From contig JAVXVG010000001.1 in NCBI GenBank assembly GCA_032229975.1, forward strand, positions 62,001 through 126,000: a stretch of 64,000 nt of DNA. The letters run 5' to 3'. The position numbers and the translations under genes are program-made. Below the pieces are notes generated by a model. It was not told the origin of the DNA and made no database searches. It saw only the letters and a list, made by a program, of their open reading frames with translations. Shown here piece by piece: positions 34,288 to 42,925 of the stretch. The stretch comes from JAIVGV01 sp032229975 (GTDB lineage Bacteria > Acidobacteriota > Blastocatellia > Pyrinomonadales > Pyrinomonadaceae). Position 1 is the stretch's first letter. Each line of letters opens with the position of its first letter.

Positions 34288-36255
34288 TTACGGCTCAAGC
34301 TCGATGTCGGGCGTGATGAAATCGACGGCGATCAGTTCGCCATCGAACTTCGACTTCGGATCGGTCGCGCGCCGGAAGGTGACGTACACCAGATTCTCCG
34401 GCTTGCGCAGGCCGCAGCCTAGCTGCGCGCCCGCGAGGCTCGGCACGTAGCTGACGAACTGGATGCGCTCGATTGAAGCGGCGTGCAAGCGCAGCACGCG
34501 TTCACCAGCCTTGACGTTGAAGATTGCGCTTGGGCCGGTCGCGCAGTCGATGCGCGTGAGCGTGCCGCGCACCATCTCGCCGTCCGTGCGTCGCTTGATG
34601 AGCGGCTTCATGTCGCTGACATCCGGGCCACCCTGTTGCGATTGCGGTGGGGGCGGCGACTGCGTGCGTTGTAGTCGCGGGGGCGCATTGTTGTTGCCGC
34701 CGCTACCGCGCTCTTCGACGATCACGTGCTCTTTGCCGTGCTGCGCGATCTCCTCTTCGATCATGCTGACGGTCGAGAGCATCGACTGTGCCTGTCCGCG
34801 CTCCTGCGCGCTTGCGTTCGCGCTGCGCGCGACGGGCTCCAAGAGACGACGCGCGGCGGCGAAGTCCTGTTTGCGCATCTCGATCTGCGCGAGCAGCAGC
34901 GCGAACGATTGCCGGTTCGGCTCAAGCCTGCGTGCCTGCGCGATCAGTTTCGTGGCCTCTTCCATGTCATCGCCCATCACGAGATTGACGAAGGCCAGTT
35001 GGTAGTAGCTCTCTGCGAAGGAAGGATTCAACTCGATGGCCCGCTTCAACTCGGCGCGCATCACGCGCGCGTCCTCCGATGCGAAAGTGTGGACGACCTG
35101 ACCGTCCGCGACCGTCTGACGCTGCACGGCGTAGGCGTAGTAGTAGTGCGCGAGATAGTTCGTCGAGTTGCCTTCGACGGCTTTGCGTAGTTCATCGATG
35201 GCCTCCGCGAACTTACCTTGACGGACGCGCACCATGCCGAGCGAGGCGTGTGCTTGAGCCGTCTCGCCGAGCGCAAGCGAAGCCTTGAGCTGCTTCTCCG
35301 CCGCGTCGAGTCGATTGATGTGCAGCATCAGATCGCCGAGGTAGGCTTGCGCTTCGGCTTCAGAGACGGGAGCGGCTGTCATTTCGGAATCGAAGACCAG
35401 AGGCTCTTTAAGATCGAAGACTTCGACGCGGTAGTTGCGATTCTGCACGTAGTTCTGCAACTCCTTCTCCATCGTCTTGAAGTCCATTTGGAAAGCCTGT
35501 TGGAAACTTTCGGCGAGCGGCTTGCCCGCCGTGAGCAGAGAGCTGAAGCGTGCGAGTTGCTGAACGCGCTGGCCCTTGTTGCCCTGCAACAGATAATGGA
35601 CGAGCGCCCAAGACTCCGCGTAGAAGATGCCCTGTTTGTCGCGCTCGTTGTAAGCCGGGTCGTCGTGCGTCACGCGCAGCAGTTGTTCGAGCGGCATGAA
35701 ACGCTCGCGCAGCAGATAGACGTGATTGGCGACGGGGATGCCGAGCGTGATCTTCTTGTCGCCGTTCGTGACATCGAACGTGCTGTAGTATTCGGCGAGC
35801 CCTTCGTTAAACCAGATGGGCGGATCGCCCATGTTGTTCCCGACGATGAGATGCGAATACTCGTGGAAGATAACGGCGTAAGGATTCTCCTCGCGCTTCT
35901 CCGAGGTGAGCGTGATGTAGTTCACGTCCTCACCCGGCTGGAAATAGCCGGAGACGTTCGAGGGCTTGCCGTTGTAGAGCGGCTTGAAGGGAACGTATGA
36001 CGAGTCGGACTTGAAGACGACGACCGTGGTCGGGATGGGCGTCGTCATGTTCGCTTTAGGAAAGAGCTGCGAGAAGACGTAGCGAAACTGTTCGAGCCGC
36101 GTTGCGACCTGTCGTATCTCTTTCTCCGAGGCGTTGCCGACGAGGAAGAAATTTTTCGTGCGCACGCTCGTCCAAGTGTCTTTCGCGGCGACGACTTGTG
36201 CAAAGAGCGCGACGAGGCAGAGCGTGATGCTTGCGAGCGAGGTAATACGTTTCAT
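34288..36255 (-). CDS. Secreted gluzincin metallopeptidase with TPR repeats
   Basis: 655 residues from ATG 36255, which opens a signal peptide (KRITSLASITLCLVALFAQVVAA); the frame is open upstream but in non-coding-like sequence. Metal site H131-EYS-H135 with third ligand E151 in WFNEGLAEYY, i.e. HEXXH+E of gluzincins (DUF1570-like). C-terminal to it are about four to five TPR-type helix pairs (~355-520: LGDLMLHINRLDAAEKQLKASLALG and following). A Pro/Gln linker (~575-590) leads to a terminal beta domain. Presumably acts in the periplasm or outside on peptides or as a scaffold. Confidence 0.87.
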   Translation of the reverse strand: MKRITSLASITLCLVALFAQVVAAKDTWTSVRTKNFFLVGNASEKEIRQVATRLEQFRYVFSQLFPKANMTTPIPTTVVVFKSDSSYVPFKPLYNGKPSNVSGYFQPGEDVNYITLTSEKREENPYAVIFHEYSHLIVGNNMGDPPIWFNEGLAEYYSTFDVTNGDKKITLGIPVANHVYLLRERFMPLEQLLRVTHDDPAYNERDKQGIFYAESWALVHYLLQGNKGQRVQQLARFSSLLTAGKPLAESFQQAFQMDFKTMEKELQNYVQNRNYRVEVFDLKEPLVFDSEMTAAPVSEAEAQAYLGDLMLHINRLDAAEKQLKASLALGETAQAHASLGMVRVRQGKFAEAIDELRKAVEGNSTNYLAHYYYAYAVQRQTVADGQVVHTFASEDARVMRAELKRAIELNPSFAESYYQLAFVNLVMGDDMEEATKLIAQARRLEPNRQSFALLLAQIEMRKQDFAAARRLLEPVARSANASAQERGQAQSMLSTVSMIEEEIAQHGKEHVIVEERGSGGNNNAPPRLQRTQSPPPPQSQQGGPDVSDMKPLIKRRTDGEMVRGTLTRIDCATGPSAIFNVKAGERVLRLHAASIERIQFVSYVPSLAGAQLGCGLRKPENLVYVTFRRATDPKSKFDGELIAVDFITPDIELEP

Positions 36256-36466
36256 GTCGAACAAACTCCGTTCGTAGTTTGAAACTTCGGCGAGGCGTCG
36301 CGACACGCGCGCGGGCGGCGCGTTGAAAAGCTCGGAGTCGAAGGTGAGCGGAGAGACGCTTCGGCGAACGGTTGAATATAAGTAGGCGCGTCGTCGTCTG
36401 TCAAAAAGAATTTGATGGCTCGTCGCGCGCAGGACGAGCGGCGGCGATGACACGCGCGCAAAAATT

Positions 36467-36506
36467 GCGCGGGCGCGGGAGCCCTTCGAGAGTCCCGCGC
36501 CCGCGC
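36467..36506. terminator. GC hairpin, probable terminator
   Basis: Perfect 14-bp stem GCGCGGGCGCGGGA (36467-36480) with TCCCGCGCCCGCGC (36493-36506), 12-nt loop. It sits downstream of the minus-strand TM2-like gene. Confidence 0.65.
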
Positions 36507-36531
36507 GCGCGTCTAATTCTTGTTGCGCGAC

Positions 36532-36741
36532 TTAGAGTCGCACCGGATGATCCTTCGCGTAAGAGTAAGCCGACCACGCCGCGAAGATGTGCACGACCCA
36601 GCCGAGCAGCCCCACAGTGCCGATCCAAGAGACGCCTGTGAGCAATAGCCACAGGAGGCCCCACAAAATTTGCCCGTTGTAGAGCTGCCCGACGCCCGGC
36701 ACGAGCAGACTCAAGATACCCGCCAGAGTTGGATTACGCAT
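36532..36741 (-). CDS. Small TM2-like membrane protein
   Basis: 69 residues from ATG 36741 (or 73 from 36753). Two to three hydrophobic segments: the conserved opening PTLAGILSLLVPGVGQLYNGQ, then GLLWLLLTGVSW and LLGWVVHIFAAWSAYSYA. The PG.GQ.YNGQ turn is the mark of the TM2/DUF5683 class of tiny membrane proteins with unknown role. Monocistronic. Confidence 0.8.
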   Translation of the reverse strand: MRNPTLAGILSLLVPGVGQLYNGQILWGLLWLLLTGVSWIGTVGLLGWVVHIFAAWSAYSYAKDHPVRL

Positions 36742-36811
36742 CGCCGCTATCAACCTCCATCAGCCGAACTATACGCGCGTCCCGCCTACATTGTTCATGA
36801 AAAAAGGGTGT

Positions 36812-36878
36812 GTCGTGTCCTAATTTGAAGATCGTAACCCGATAAATACAGAGCTTTATTTTCAAACTAGGACACGAC
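36812..36878. repeat. 18-bp near-perfect inverted repeat
   Basis: GTCGTGTCCTAATTTGAA (36812-36829) and its reverse complement with one mismatch (36861-36878). The inner TTTGAA resembles the ends of the element at 41193-41373. Confidence 0.75.
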
Positions 36879-37112
36879 CAAAATACTTGACACGGGAAAG
36901 GGCTTGAAGTAGTCTGGCCCCCTCAACAACAGAGACCTCTATCTAGCAGCACGGTCGTCTCCTTACTTCTCGCACTCGCGACATTAAACTGGTAAACAAA
37001 TGTCGCCCGTCAAACTCAAGCTCCTCGTTCACTTGAAAAGTGAACAACTCACGTCGAAATCATTCGACAGCCATGAGACTCATCACAGTGCCCACCCGGG
37101 GCCTGTAGTCTA

Positions 37113-37202
37113 GCCGGACTCATCTTCGACGCTTGCACCTGCAAGGGCACAGCCTTCTCAGGTCTCACGAGTCCGGCCCTTCCAATGGGAAAAGTCTCCC
37201 AT
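37113..37202 (+). promoter_or_regulatory. Structured 5' leader of the tri-CXXCH protein gene
   Basis: GCCGGACTC (37113-37121) pairs with GAGTCCGGC (37169-37177) and encloses a smaller TTGC-acct-GCAA hairpin. A second hairpin ATGGGA/TCCCAT (37185-37202) stands just before the SD GAGGAG (37210). It could be a regulatory leader; I could not match it to a known riboswitch. Confidence 0.4.
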
Positions 37203-37223
37203 ATCCCGAAGAGGAGAATTGCC

Positions 37224-40200
37224 ATGAAGCGCGTCCGCATTAACCAGCGTGGTGCGAGTCCGTTGCACTTGCTCGCCCTCATCGCCCTCATCACCCTCGG
37301 TGGGTTTGCGACTTTCAAACATTTTGCTCCGGCCCCCGATCTCGCGCAGAAGAGGACGACGGGCAAGAATAATCTGGCGAACATTGTTCGCGGCTATCTC
37401 GCCGCCGACGTGGGCGGACAGATCAGAGAGCAGCAGACGCGCGCTGCTGTGGTGCGGCCCGCGAGCAAAGACATTTATCTGCCCGGCATCTCGGTTTATC
37501 TGGAAGACGTGAAAACGTCGAAGCACAGCGATGTCGCTCAGACAGACCTGAGCGGACGGTTCACGCTCTATGCGCCCGCCCCGGCCCATTACCGCATCTG
37601 TTGGAAGTCCGACATATATGATAGCGGCTGTACGACTGATCTCGTCTCTGCCGGATCGACTCCCCAATTTGTCAGCACGGTGAGGATTCAACTACCGGCC
37701 CGGAAGGGCTACGTGGCTATGACCGGACACGTCACTGCAGCGGACGGCTCACTCACGCGCACATTCGATCCGTTGCTGAACATCAACGCCTTTGCCACCG
37801 TCGCACTGGATGACGTGAACACCAAGAACGTCGCCACAGTGTACGTCAACAACTTCGGCGACTATCTATTGCCCTATGTCCCTATCAGCGAAAAGGTCAG
37901 GGTGAGGGCCGCCATCGAGGCGGGCAAGGCAGCTCGCGAAGTGTGGCCCGAAGCGCACATCGAACGTGCGCAGTTCAACCGGATCGATCTCAAGATCGAT
38001 AACAGTCGCCCCCAGCTCGATCCGCTAGTTGCGTTAGATGCTTCCAACAAGCGCGTACAGAATGCCGCTCCGGGCTCGGAAATAAGCCTCCAAGCGAATG
38101 CCCGCGACGCCGACGGCGACCCCGTGAGCTTCAAGTGGTTCACCGATCCTAACGATGGGCAGTTGGCGCACGTAGATGGCCCGACGCAGCAGTGGAAACT
38201 GCCCGCCAAGGCGGGTCGTTATAGTCTCACCGTGGTCGCCTACGACGGCAAGGGTGGCTACGACAAAGCCGAGGTGTCGGTGCTGGTCGGTAGCAAAGGC
38301 ATACCGTTCACGGGCGTCGTCGTTGAGCCGGACGGCACGCCGGTGAGAGAAGCCGAGGTTGAGATCGTCGGCAACCCCATCATCAAAACCGATCAGGACG
38401 GACGTTTCTCCACCAAAGTCGCCGAGGCTGATCGCTATGTTTTCAACGTGCGCAAGCAGGGCTACGCGTTGAACTCGCAAATCTACGACCGCGCCGTGAC
38501 CGGCGGAAGGTGGTTCCTGCGTCGCGGCCAGATTGTCACCATCATCCCCACCCGTGACGAGGTCGTCACGCACAAGCGTAGCTCAATCGATTGCACAGGG
38601 CCGGAGAGCGTCCGTGCGGGACTTGGCGCGGCGGGAGAATCTCTGACCAAGCCTCAGTGGCAAGATGGCAAAGGACAGATCATTGATCCTCCAGAGCGTG
38701 GCAATTTCTTACCCGCCACCAAACGAGATGTCCAACGTCGCGATCAGGAGGGCCGTCAGGCGGTCGTCATCCCGCGCAACCTGAAAATCGGGCGATGCGG
38801 CCCCGGAGTCGAAGTTAAGATTCCCGCGAACTCGATCCTCGATGCTAATGGCCTCCCGGCGACCGCGCCGATCTCGGCGACGATTTCCACGGTCGATCTG
38901 CTCTCCCCGCAGCAGATGCCGGGAGACGATTCGGTGGTGAGTGGTGGGCGCGGAGGGAATCTTGAGAGTTTCGGGGCGGGCACTTTAGACCTGCCACCCG
39001 GCTTCAAACTCAAAGTGGGCCACCCCGCCACGATCACCATTCCCGTGGATCGCTCGCGTCTCATGGGCGGTACGTTGCCACCTACAGTCCCATACCTGTC
39101 TTATGACGAACACAGAGGTCTATGGGTCGAGGAAGGAACCATGACGCTCTCGACCATCAACGGCGTCCAGAGCTACGTGGGCAGTGCGAAACACTTCTCC
39201 GCCTTCAACGCCGACAATGTTAAGAACAACACCGCAGCTTGCCTGCGCGTGTTCAGCCCCACGCTGCCGGGACAATACGATCTGGAAGTCTCCGCGCCGC
39301 TCGGCGGGACGGGCGCACCGAAGGTCTTGACCAAGCCGGTGGACAACACGACCTCCAACGAACACGTCATCTACAACCTGCCGAGCAACACCAACATCAC
39401 GCTTGCGCCGATGACGCAGGGCGCGAACCCGCAGTTGCTCGGCTTCTACATAGTCAATAGCGGCCAGCCGCAGAACCCGAACAACTCGCCCGGCGTTCCA
39501 CCGGGGCCACCCTACACGTCTTGCCAGAACTTCGTGGTTCTAAAGACCGGCAGCGCGCCCGACACGCCTTTCGGCGGCGAGTTTCTTCACGGGCTGGGGA
39601 ACATCGACGGGGCCAACCTCGGCTTCAACGATCTAACTTCCGCAGGCCCGACGGGCGACGCACTGCGCGATGCCATCGTGAACGCTTCCCGAAACTACTA
39701 CACCTCGGTCGATCCGAATAATCTACGCAGCACGTTCGCAGACTTCAAAACCCTGCACGGTTTTTCGGCTAACCCCAACACTCCGGTCGCGGGCGAAGTC
39801 GTAGCGCAGTACGCGAACTCGGGCGATCTCGGCTTCGGGCGTGATATGCACTGCTTGAAGAAGGCCAACAACGACGTTGTCTGTTACGTCACCAACTACG
39901 GCAACGGCTACGTGAGTAGTTTTCCCGGCGCGGGCACGTCCGATCATGACGACGCCGAGGCAGCCGCCCAGCGCACGACAGTGGGTAACTCTGCGGAGGT
40001 GGCTACGGTAGCCATGGAGTTCGCGCCCATCGAAGGCGCAGGCTCTAACAAGGTGGTGAAGTTCTTCGTCTATAAGAAGAACTTTCCGAACGCCGGGGAT
40101 TACGGGCGCAGCATCTCGGCCAACCTCGACGGTCGCGGCGAAAGGCCCGTCCCGCAGCTCTGCATGATCTGTCACGGCGGGCAGATTCCCAGCCAGCCGG

Positions 40201-41177
40201 GAGGCATACCCGCGTTCGGCACCGCCGCGCAGGTCGATCTCGCCTCTCGCTTCATAGCTTTCGATCATCGTCTCTACACCTTCCCCGCTAATCCGTCGAA
40301 GGCTGCGCAGGAGGCGAGCATCAAAACCTTGAACGAGCAGATCGTGAATGCCGCGCCGCCGGTGGGCAGCGGCGATCCGATCAGAGAGGTGGTCGCAGGC
40401 TTATACAACAACGGAGCTTCCTCCACTCAACTCTTGAACTTCAGCGTTCCCGGATGGGCCACCGGCGCGTCGGCAAACCTCACGGGCCAGTCGAACTTTT
40501 ACCAGAAGGTCGTCGCCAACGGTTGTCGCACCTGCCACACCTCACAGCCGTTCTCGCAGTTGCAGTTCAACACGTCCGAGAAGTTTCTCCGGCGCATCGA
40601 CATCGGAGACCCGACCAATACGCTGATGCTCGGCACGGCGCAGTTGCGCGTGTGCGGCGACTACACCATGCCCCACGCCTTCCGCACGCACGAGATTCTC
40701 TGGGGTAGCTATACGGACATCGATCCGGCCCTTCTCGCGATCTCGATGCCCGTGGAGTTTCAAAACTTCGGCAACGCTGCGTCAGTCAGTAACTGGAAGG
40801 CCGGGCTGTGCACCTCGTTCATCTCGAACCTCGCCGCACAGCCGAGCAACTTCTACCAACAGTCGATACAGACGATCTTCAACGCCAAGTGTATCTACTG
40901 TCACTCAGGGGCCTTCCCCCCTGCGGGACTTAACTTGGGCGAGATAGCTCCACCGAACTCGCCGCAATCGTCTTGGCAGCAACTGCTGGCCGGCGGTCGC
41001 GTCATTCCGGGAAATGACACGGGCAGTTTGTTGGTCCAGAAGATCACCTCGACAGGCCCGGGCCGTATGCCGCAGAACTGTTGGCGCGCGCCTGATCCAC
41101 CAAACGGCAACCTGCCCTGTCTATCTCAGCCGGACATAGACAGGATCAAGGCTTGGATCAGAAGCGGAGCAAACTGA
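37224..41177 (+). CDS. Large secreted multidomain protein with three CXXCH haem motifs
   Basis: 1317 residues from ATG 37224 (GAGGAG 8 nt upstream). N-terminal signal/anchor (LHLLALIALITLGGFATF). Then carboxypeptidase-regulatory-like repeats (~75-170 and ~365-445: GVVVEPDGTPVREAEVEI), a PKD/Ig-like domain (~270-360: ARDADGDPVSFKW), a beta region ~530-690, and a C-terminal part with three c-type haem sites: C980-MI-CH, C1101-RT-CH and C1223-IY-CH. The last (CIYCHSG....LNL) is of the planctomycete-type cytochrome class. Probably an extracellular electron-transfer or redox-enzyme subunit. Confidence 0.8.
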   Translation: MKRVRINQRGASPLHLLALIALITLGGFATFKHFAPAPDLAQKRTTGKNNLANIVRGYLAADVGGQIREQQTRAAVVRPASKDIYLPGISVYLEDVKTSKHSDVAQTDLSGRFTLYAPAPAHYRICWKSDIYDSGCTTDLVSAGSTPQFVSTVRIQLPARKGYVAMTGHVTAADGSLTRTFDPLLNINAFATVALDDVNTKNVATVYVNNFGDYLLPYVPISEKVRVRAAIEAGKAAREVWPEAHIERAQFNRIDLKIDNSRPQLDPLVALDASNKRVQNAAPGSEISLQANARDADGDPVSFKWFTDPNDGQLAHVDGPTQQWKLPAKAGRYSLTVVAYDGKGGYDKAEVSVLVGSKGIPFTGVVVEPDGTPVREAEVEIVGNPIIKTDQDGRFSTKVAEADRYVFNVRKQGYALNSQIYDRAVTGGRWFLRRGQIVTIIPTRDEVVTHKRSSIDCTGPESVRAGLGAAGESLTKPQWQDGKGQIIDPPERGNFLPATKRDVQRRDQEGRQAVVIPRNLKIGRCGPGVEVKIPANSILDANGLPATAPISATISTVDLLSPQQMPGDDSVVSGGRGGNLESFGAGTLDLPPGFKLKVGHPATITIPVDRSRLMGGTLPPTVPYLSYDEHRGLWVEEGTMTLSTINGVQSYVGSAKHFSAFNADNVKNNTAACLRVFSPTLPGQYDLEVSAPLGGTGAPKVLTKPVDNTTSNEHVIYNLPSNTNITLAPMTQGANPQLLGFYIVNSGQPQNPNNSPGVPPGPPYTSCQNFVVLKTGSAPDTPFGGEFLHGLGNIDGANLGFNDLTSAGPTGDALRDAIVNASRNYYTSVDPNNLRSTFADFKTLHGFSANPNTPVAGEVVAQYANSGDLGFGRDMHCLKKANNDVVCYVTNYGNGYVSSFPGAGTSDHDDAEAAAQRTTVGNSAEVATVAMEFAPIEGAGSNKVVKFFVYKKNFPNAGDYGRSISANLDGRGERPVPQLCMICHGGQIPSQPGGIPAFGTAAQVDLASRFIAFDHRLYTFPANPSKAAQEASIKTLNEQIVNAAPPVGSGDPIREVVAGLYNNGASSTQLLNFSVPGWATGASANLTGQSNFYQKVVANGCRTCHTSQPFSQLQFNTSEKFLRRIDIGDPTNTLMLGTAQLRVCGDYTMPHAFRTHEILWGSYTDIDPALLAISMPVEFQNFGNAASVSNWKAGLCTSFISNLAAQPSNFYQQSIQTIFNAKCIYCHSGAFPPAGLNLGEIAPPNSPQSSWQQLLAGGRVIPGNDTGSLLVQKITSTGPGRMPQNCWRAPDPPNGNLPCLSQPDIDRIKAWIRSGAN

Positions 41178-41192
41178 GATCGGCAGGCGTGT

Positions 41193-41373
41193 CACGCCAG
41201 TAGTGGGCCAGTTTGAAATCAGACTCACCGTCGCAGACGCAGAGGACGCGGAGGGAGCGCAGAGACTTGAATCATCAACTCTCTGCGCCTTCTCCGCGCT
41301 CTCTGTGTCTGAGGCGGTGAATGCTTTAAATTATCTTTCTGATATTCAAATTGATCCACTACGAGTTGGCGTG
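41193..41373. repeat. MITE-like element with long imperfect terminal inverted repeats
   Basis: About 180 bp. Ends pair: CACGCCA(n)GTAGTGG..CARTTTGAA..TCAGA on the left, its complement on the right. Nested inside is a second inverted repeat built of GCAGACGCAGAGG/CCTTCTCCGCGCTCTCTGTGTC wording. No coding capacity. It could be a non-autonomous transposon or a large folded REP-type element. Confidence 0.6.
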
Positions 41374-41429
41374 ATGACGTGACAGTAAACGTTAGGATAC
41401 GTTATGCTTCGCTCTTCCCGTTTGCTTTC

Positions 41430-41519
<90 letters not shown>

Positions 41520-41539
41520 TTCGATTTTAGAATGCAGAT

Positions 41540-41628
41540 GGTGGAATGAAGAGATTGATTCATTGGTTCAATGTTTCATTGACTCATTGGATTAATGAGT
41601 CAATGATCAAATGACTCAATTCCTCTAA
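41540..41628. repeat. Self-complementary CATTGACTCATTGG word repeat
   Basis: ATTCATTGGTTCAATG and related words from 41559, with complementary TTAATGAGTCAATGATC and AAATGACTCAATTCC up to 41628. It lies between the tRNA and yggT-like genes. Confidence 0.7.
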
Positions 41629-41645
41629 CCCCGCAATGGAGAAAA

Positions 41646-42164
41646 ATGGAAGACGATAAACTTGCCGCGGACGAGATGCGCCGCGAGGTGCAGCACGAAT
41701 CCGTGAAGTCGCAGATCGAGTCGGACGTGAACTCGGAGATCGCCGCACGCGCTGACAGGACAACGCGACCCGAAGTTGCGCGGATGGAAGCGGTCGCGGG
41801 CGAGTTTCGCGCGAAGGCGGTCGATGAAGTGGTTGACACCGAGCGCGAGGTGCAGCGCGCACGCGGGCTCGCGCGCGTCTCGCAGGTCATCGATTATATC
41901 TTCTATCTGATCTATGCGCTCTTGGGGATGCGTTTCTTCCTCAACCTGCTCGGCGCGCGACAGGGCGCGGGCTTCGTGCAGTTCATCAACACTGTCACCG
42001 ATCCGCTCTACTCGCCGTTCAAAGGGATCGTGCCCACACCCTCGACCGCCGAAGGCTTCCGCCTCGCGCTCCCCATTCTCGTCGCGCTCATCGCATACAT
42101 CTTCTTGCACCTCGCGCTCAACGGGCTGCTCCGTCTGTTCGCGCATCGCAAGACTGCGATCTGA
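41646..42164 (+). CDS. YggT-family membrane protein
   Basis: 172 residues. The first ~80 are charged, coiled-coil-like and lack cysteines. The rest is the YggT domain: two membrane spans (IDYIFYLIYALLGMRFFLNLLGA ~83-105 and LALPILVALIAYIFLHLALNGLL ~139-161) flanking the FVQFINTVTDPLYSPFKGIVP loop, which is the family's most conserved part. The YggT family is implicated in osmotic stress and in organelle or envelope assembly. The long charged N-terminus is an addition over typical ~100-residue members. Confidence 0.88.
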   Translation: MEDDKLAADEMRREVQHESVKSQIESDVNSEIAARADRTTRPEVARMEAVAGEFRAKAVDEVVDTEREVQRARGLARVSQVIDYIFYLIYALLGMRFFLNLLGARQGAGFVQFINTVTDPLYSPFKGIVPTPSTAEGFRLALPILVALIAYIFLHLALNGLLRLFAHRKTAI

Positions 42165-42262
42165 TCTCCGCTCGGCAACGGGCGAGAGTAAACGCGCTGT
42201 CGTTGTCGTCGTTTGGAGAGCGCGACGCGCGGATGTTAAGCTTCTCGGCGTTGACAATTTAT

Positions 42263-42366
42263 CAGGCTTCGGGCTCCGCACAACGCCCGTCTCACGAACT
42301 CCGCCAGGCTGGGAACAGAGCAACGGTAGTGCAGGCAGCGTGTGTTGCGGGTCGGTCCGAAGCCTG
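42263..42366 (+). ncRNA. ffs: Signal recognition particle RNA (4.5S type)
   Basis: About 104 nt. Outer stem CAGGCTTCGG (42263-42272) pairs exactly with CCGAAGCCTG (42357-42366). Domain IV is intact: CCGCCAGG-CTG-GGAA-CAG-AGCAACGG, i.e. the symmetric loop, asymmetric CAGG/AGCA loop and GGAA tetraloop that bind Ffh. Upstream is TTGACAATTTA, a possible -10 region. Located 560 bp before dnaX, a common neighbour. Confidence 0.92.
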
Positions 42367-42514
42367 GCCACTTTCGACGAGAGTCGCCGTGCGCTAAAGC
42401 GGCGCTCAGGGTTTGCCGAAGCGCGCGCGGTTGGAGCACAATCCGACCGACGTAGCGTTCGACGATCCTTGAGCCGCCGAGAGCGCGGCGACTCTTTTCA
42501 ATTTCCGAAGACCC

Positions 42515-42892
42515 GTGAAGATCAACATCAAGCGACTCGATCACGTGCAGCTCTGCGTACCCTCCGATGGCGAACAGCGCGCACGCGAGTTCTACGGCGG
42601 CCTGCTCGGTCTCACAGAGATCGAAAAGCCCGAACCCTTGCGCGTGAGCGGCGGAATGTGGTTCTGCGTCGCTGATGTGCAACTCCACATCGGCGTCGAG
42701 GACGCGGCGGCGAAGTCGAAGCGTCATCCCGCGTTCGAGGTTGAGAACGTCGCGAGCGTCAGAAAATTTCTCGAAGCCAACGGCGTCCGCACGCGCGACG
42801 AGAAGGAGATCGCAGGCGTCAAACGTTTCTCCTTCTTCGATCCCTTCGACAACCGCATCGAGTTCCTAGAGAGAACGACGACGGGCTCTTAG
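42515..42892 (+). CDS. Glyoxalase/VOC-fold protein
   Basis: 125 residues (GTG start). One VOC domain: IKRLDHVQLCVP (first ligand His), EFYGGLLGLTEIEKP, HIGVEDAA, HPAFEVENVASVRKFLEANGV and FFDPFDNRIEFLE (ligand Glu). Possible glyoxalase, dioxygenase or binding protein. It sits between the SRP RNA and dnaX with a 33-bp gap to dnaX, so may be co-transcribed with it. It is unlike the cassette VOC protein at 12811 except for fold. Confidence 0.87.
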   Translation: MKINIKRLDHVQLCVPSDGEQRAREFYGGLLGLTEIEKPEPLRVSGGMWFCVADVQLHIGVEDAAAKSKRHPAFEVENVASVRKFLEANGVRTRDEKEIAGVKRFSFFDPFDNRIEFLERTTTGS

Positions 42893-42925
42893 TTTTGCTG
42901 GCTGCTGATTACTGACTGCTCTCCT

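Noticed and set aside
37113..37177. c-di-GMP (GEMM) riboswitch in front of the tri-haem gene
   Set aside because: The conserved GGGCAAA and GACGCAAAGCC cores are missing.
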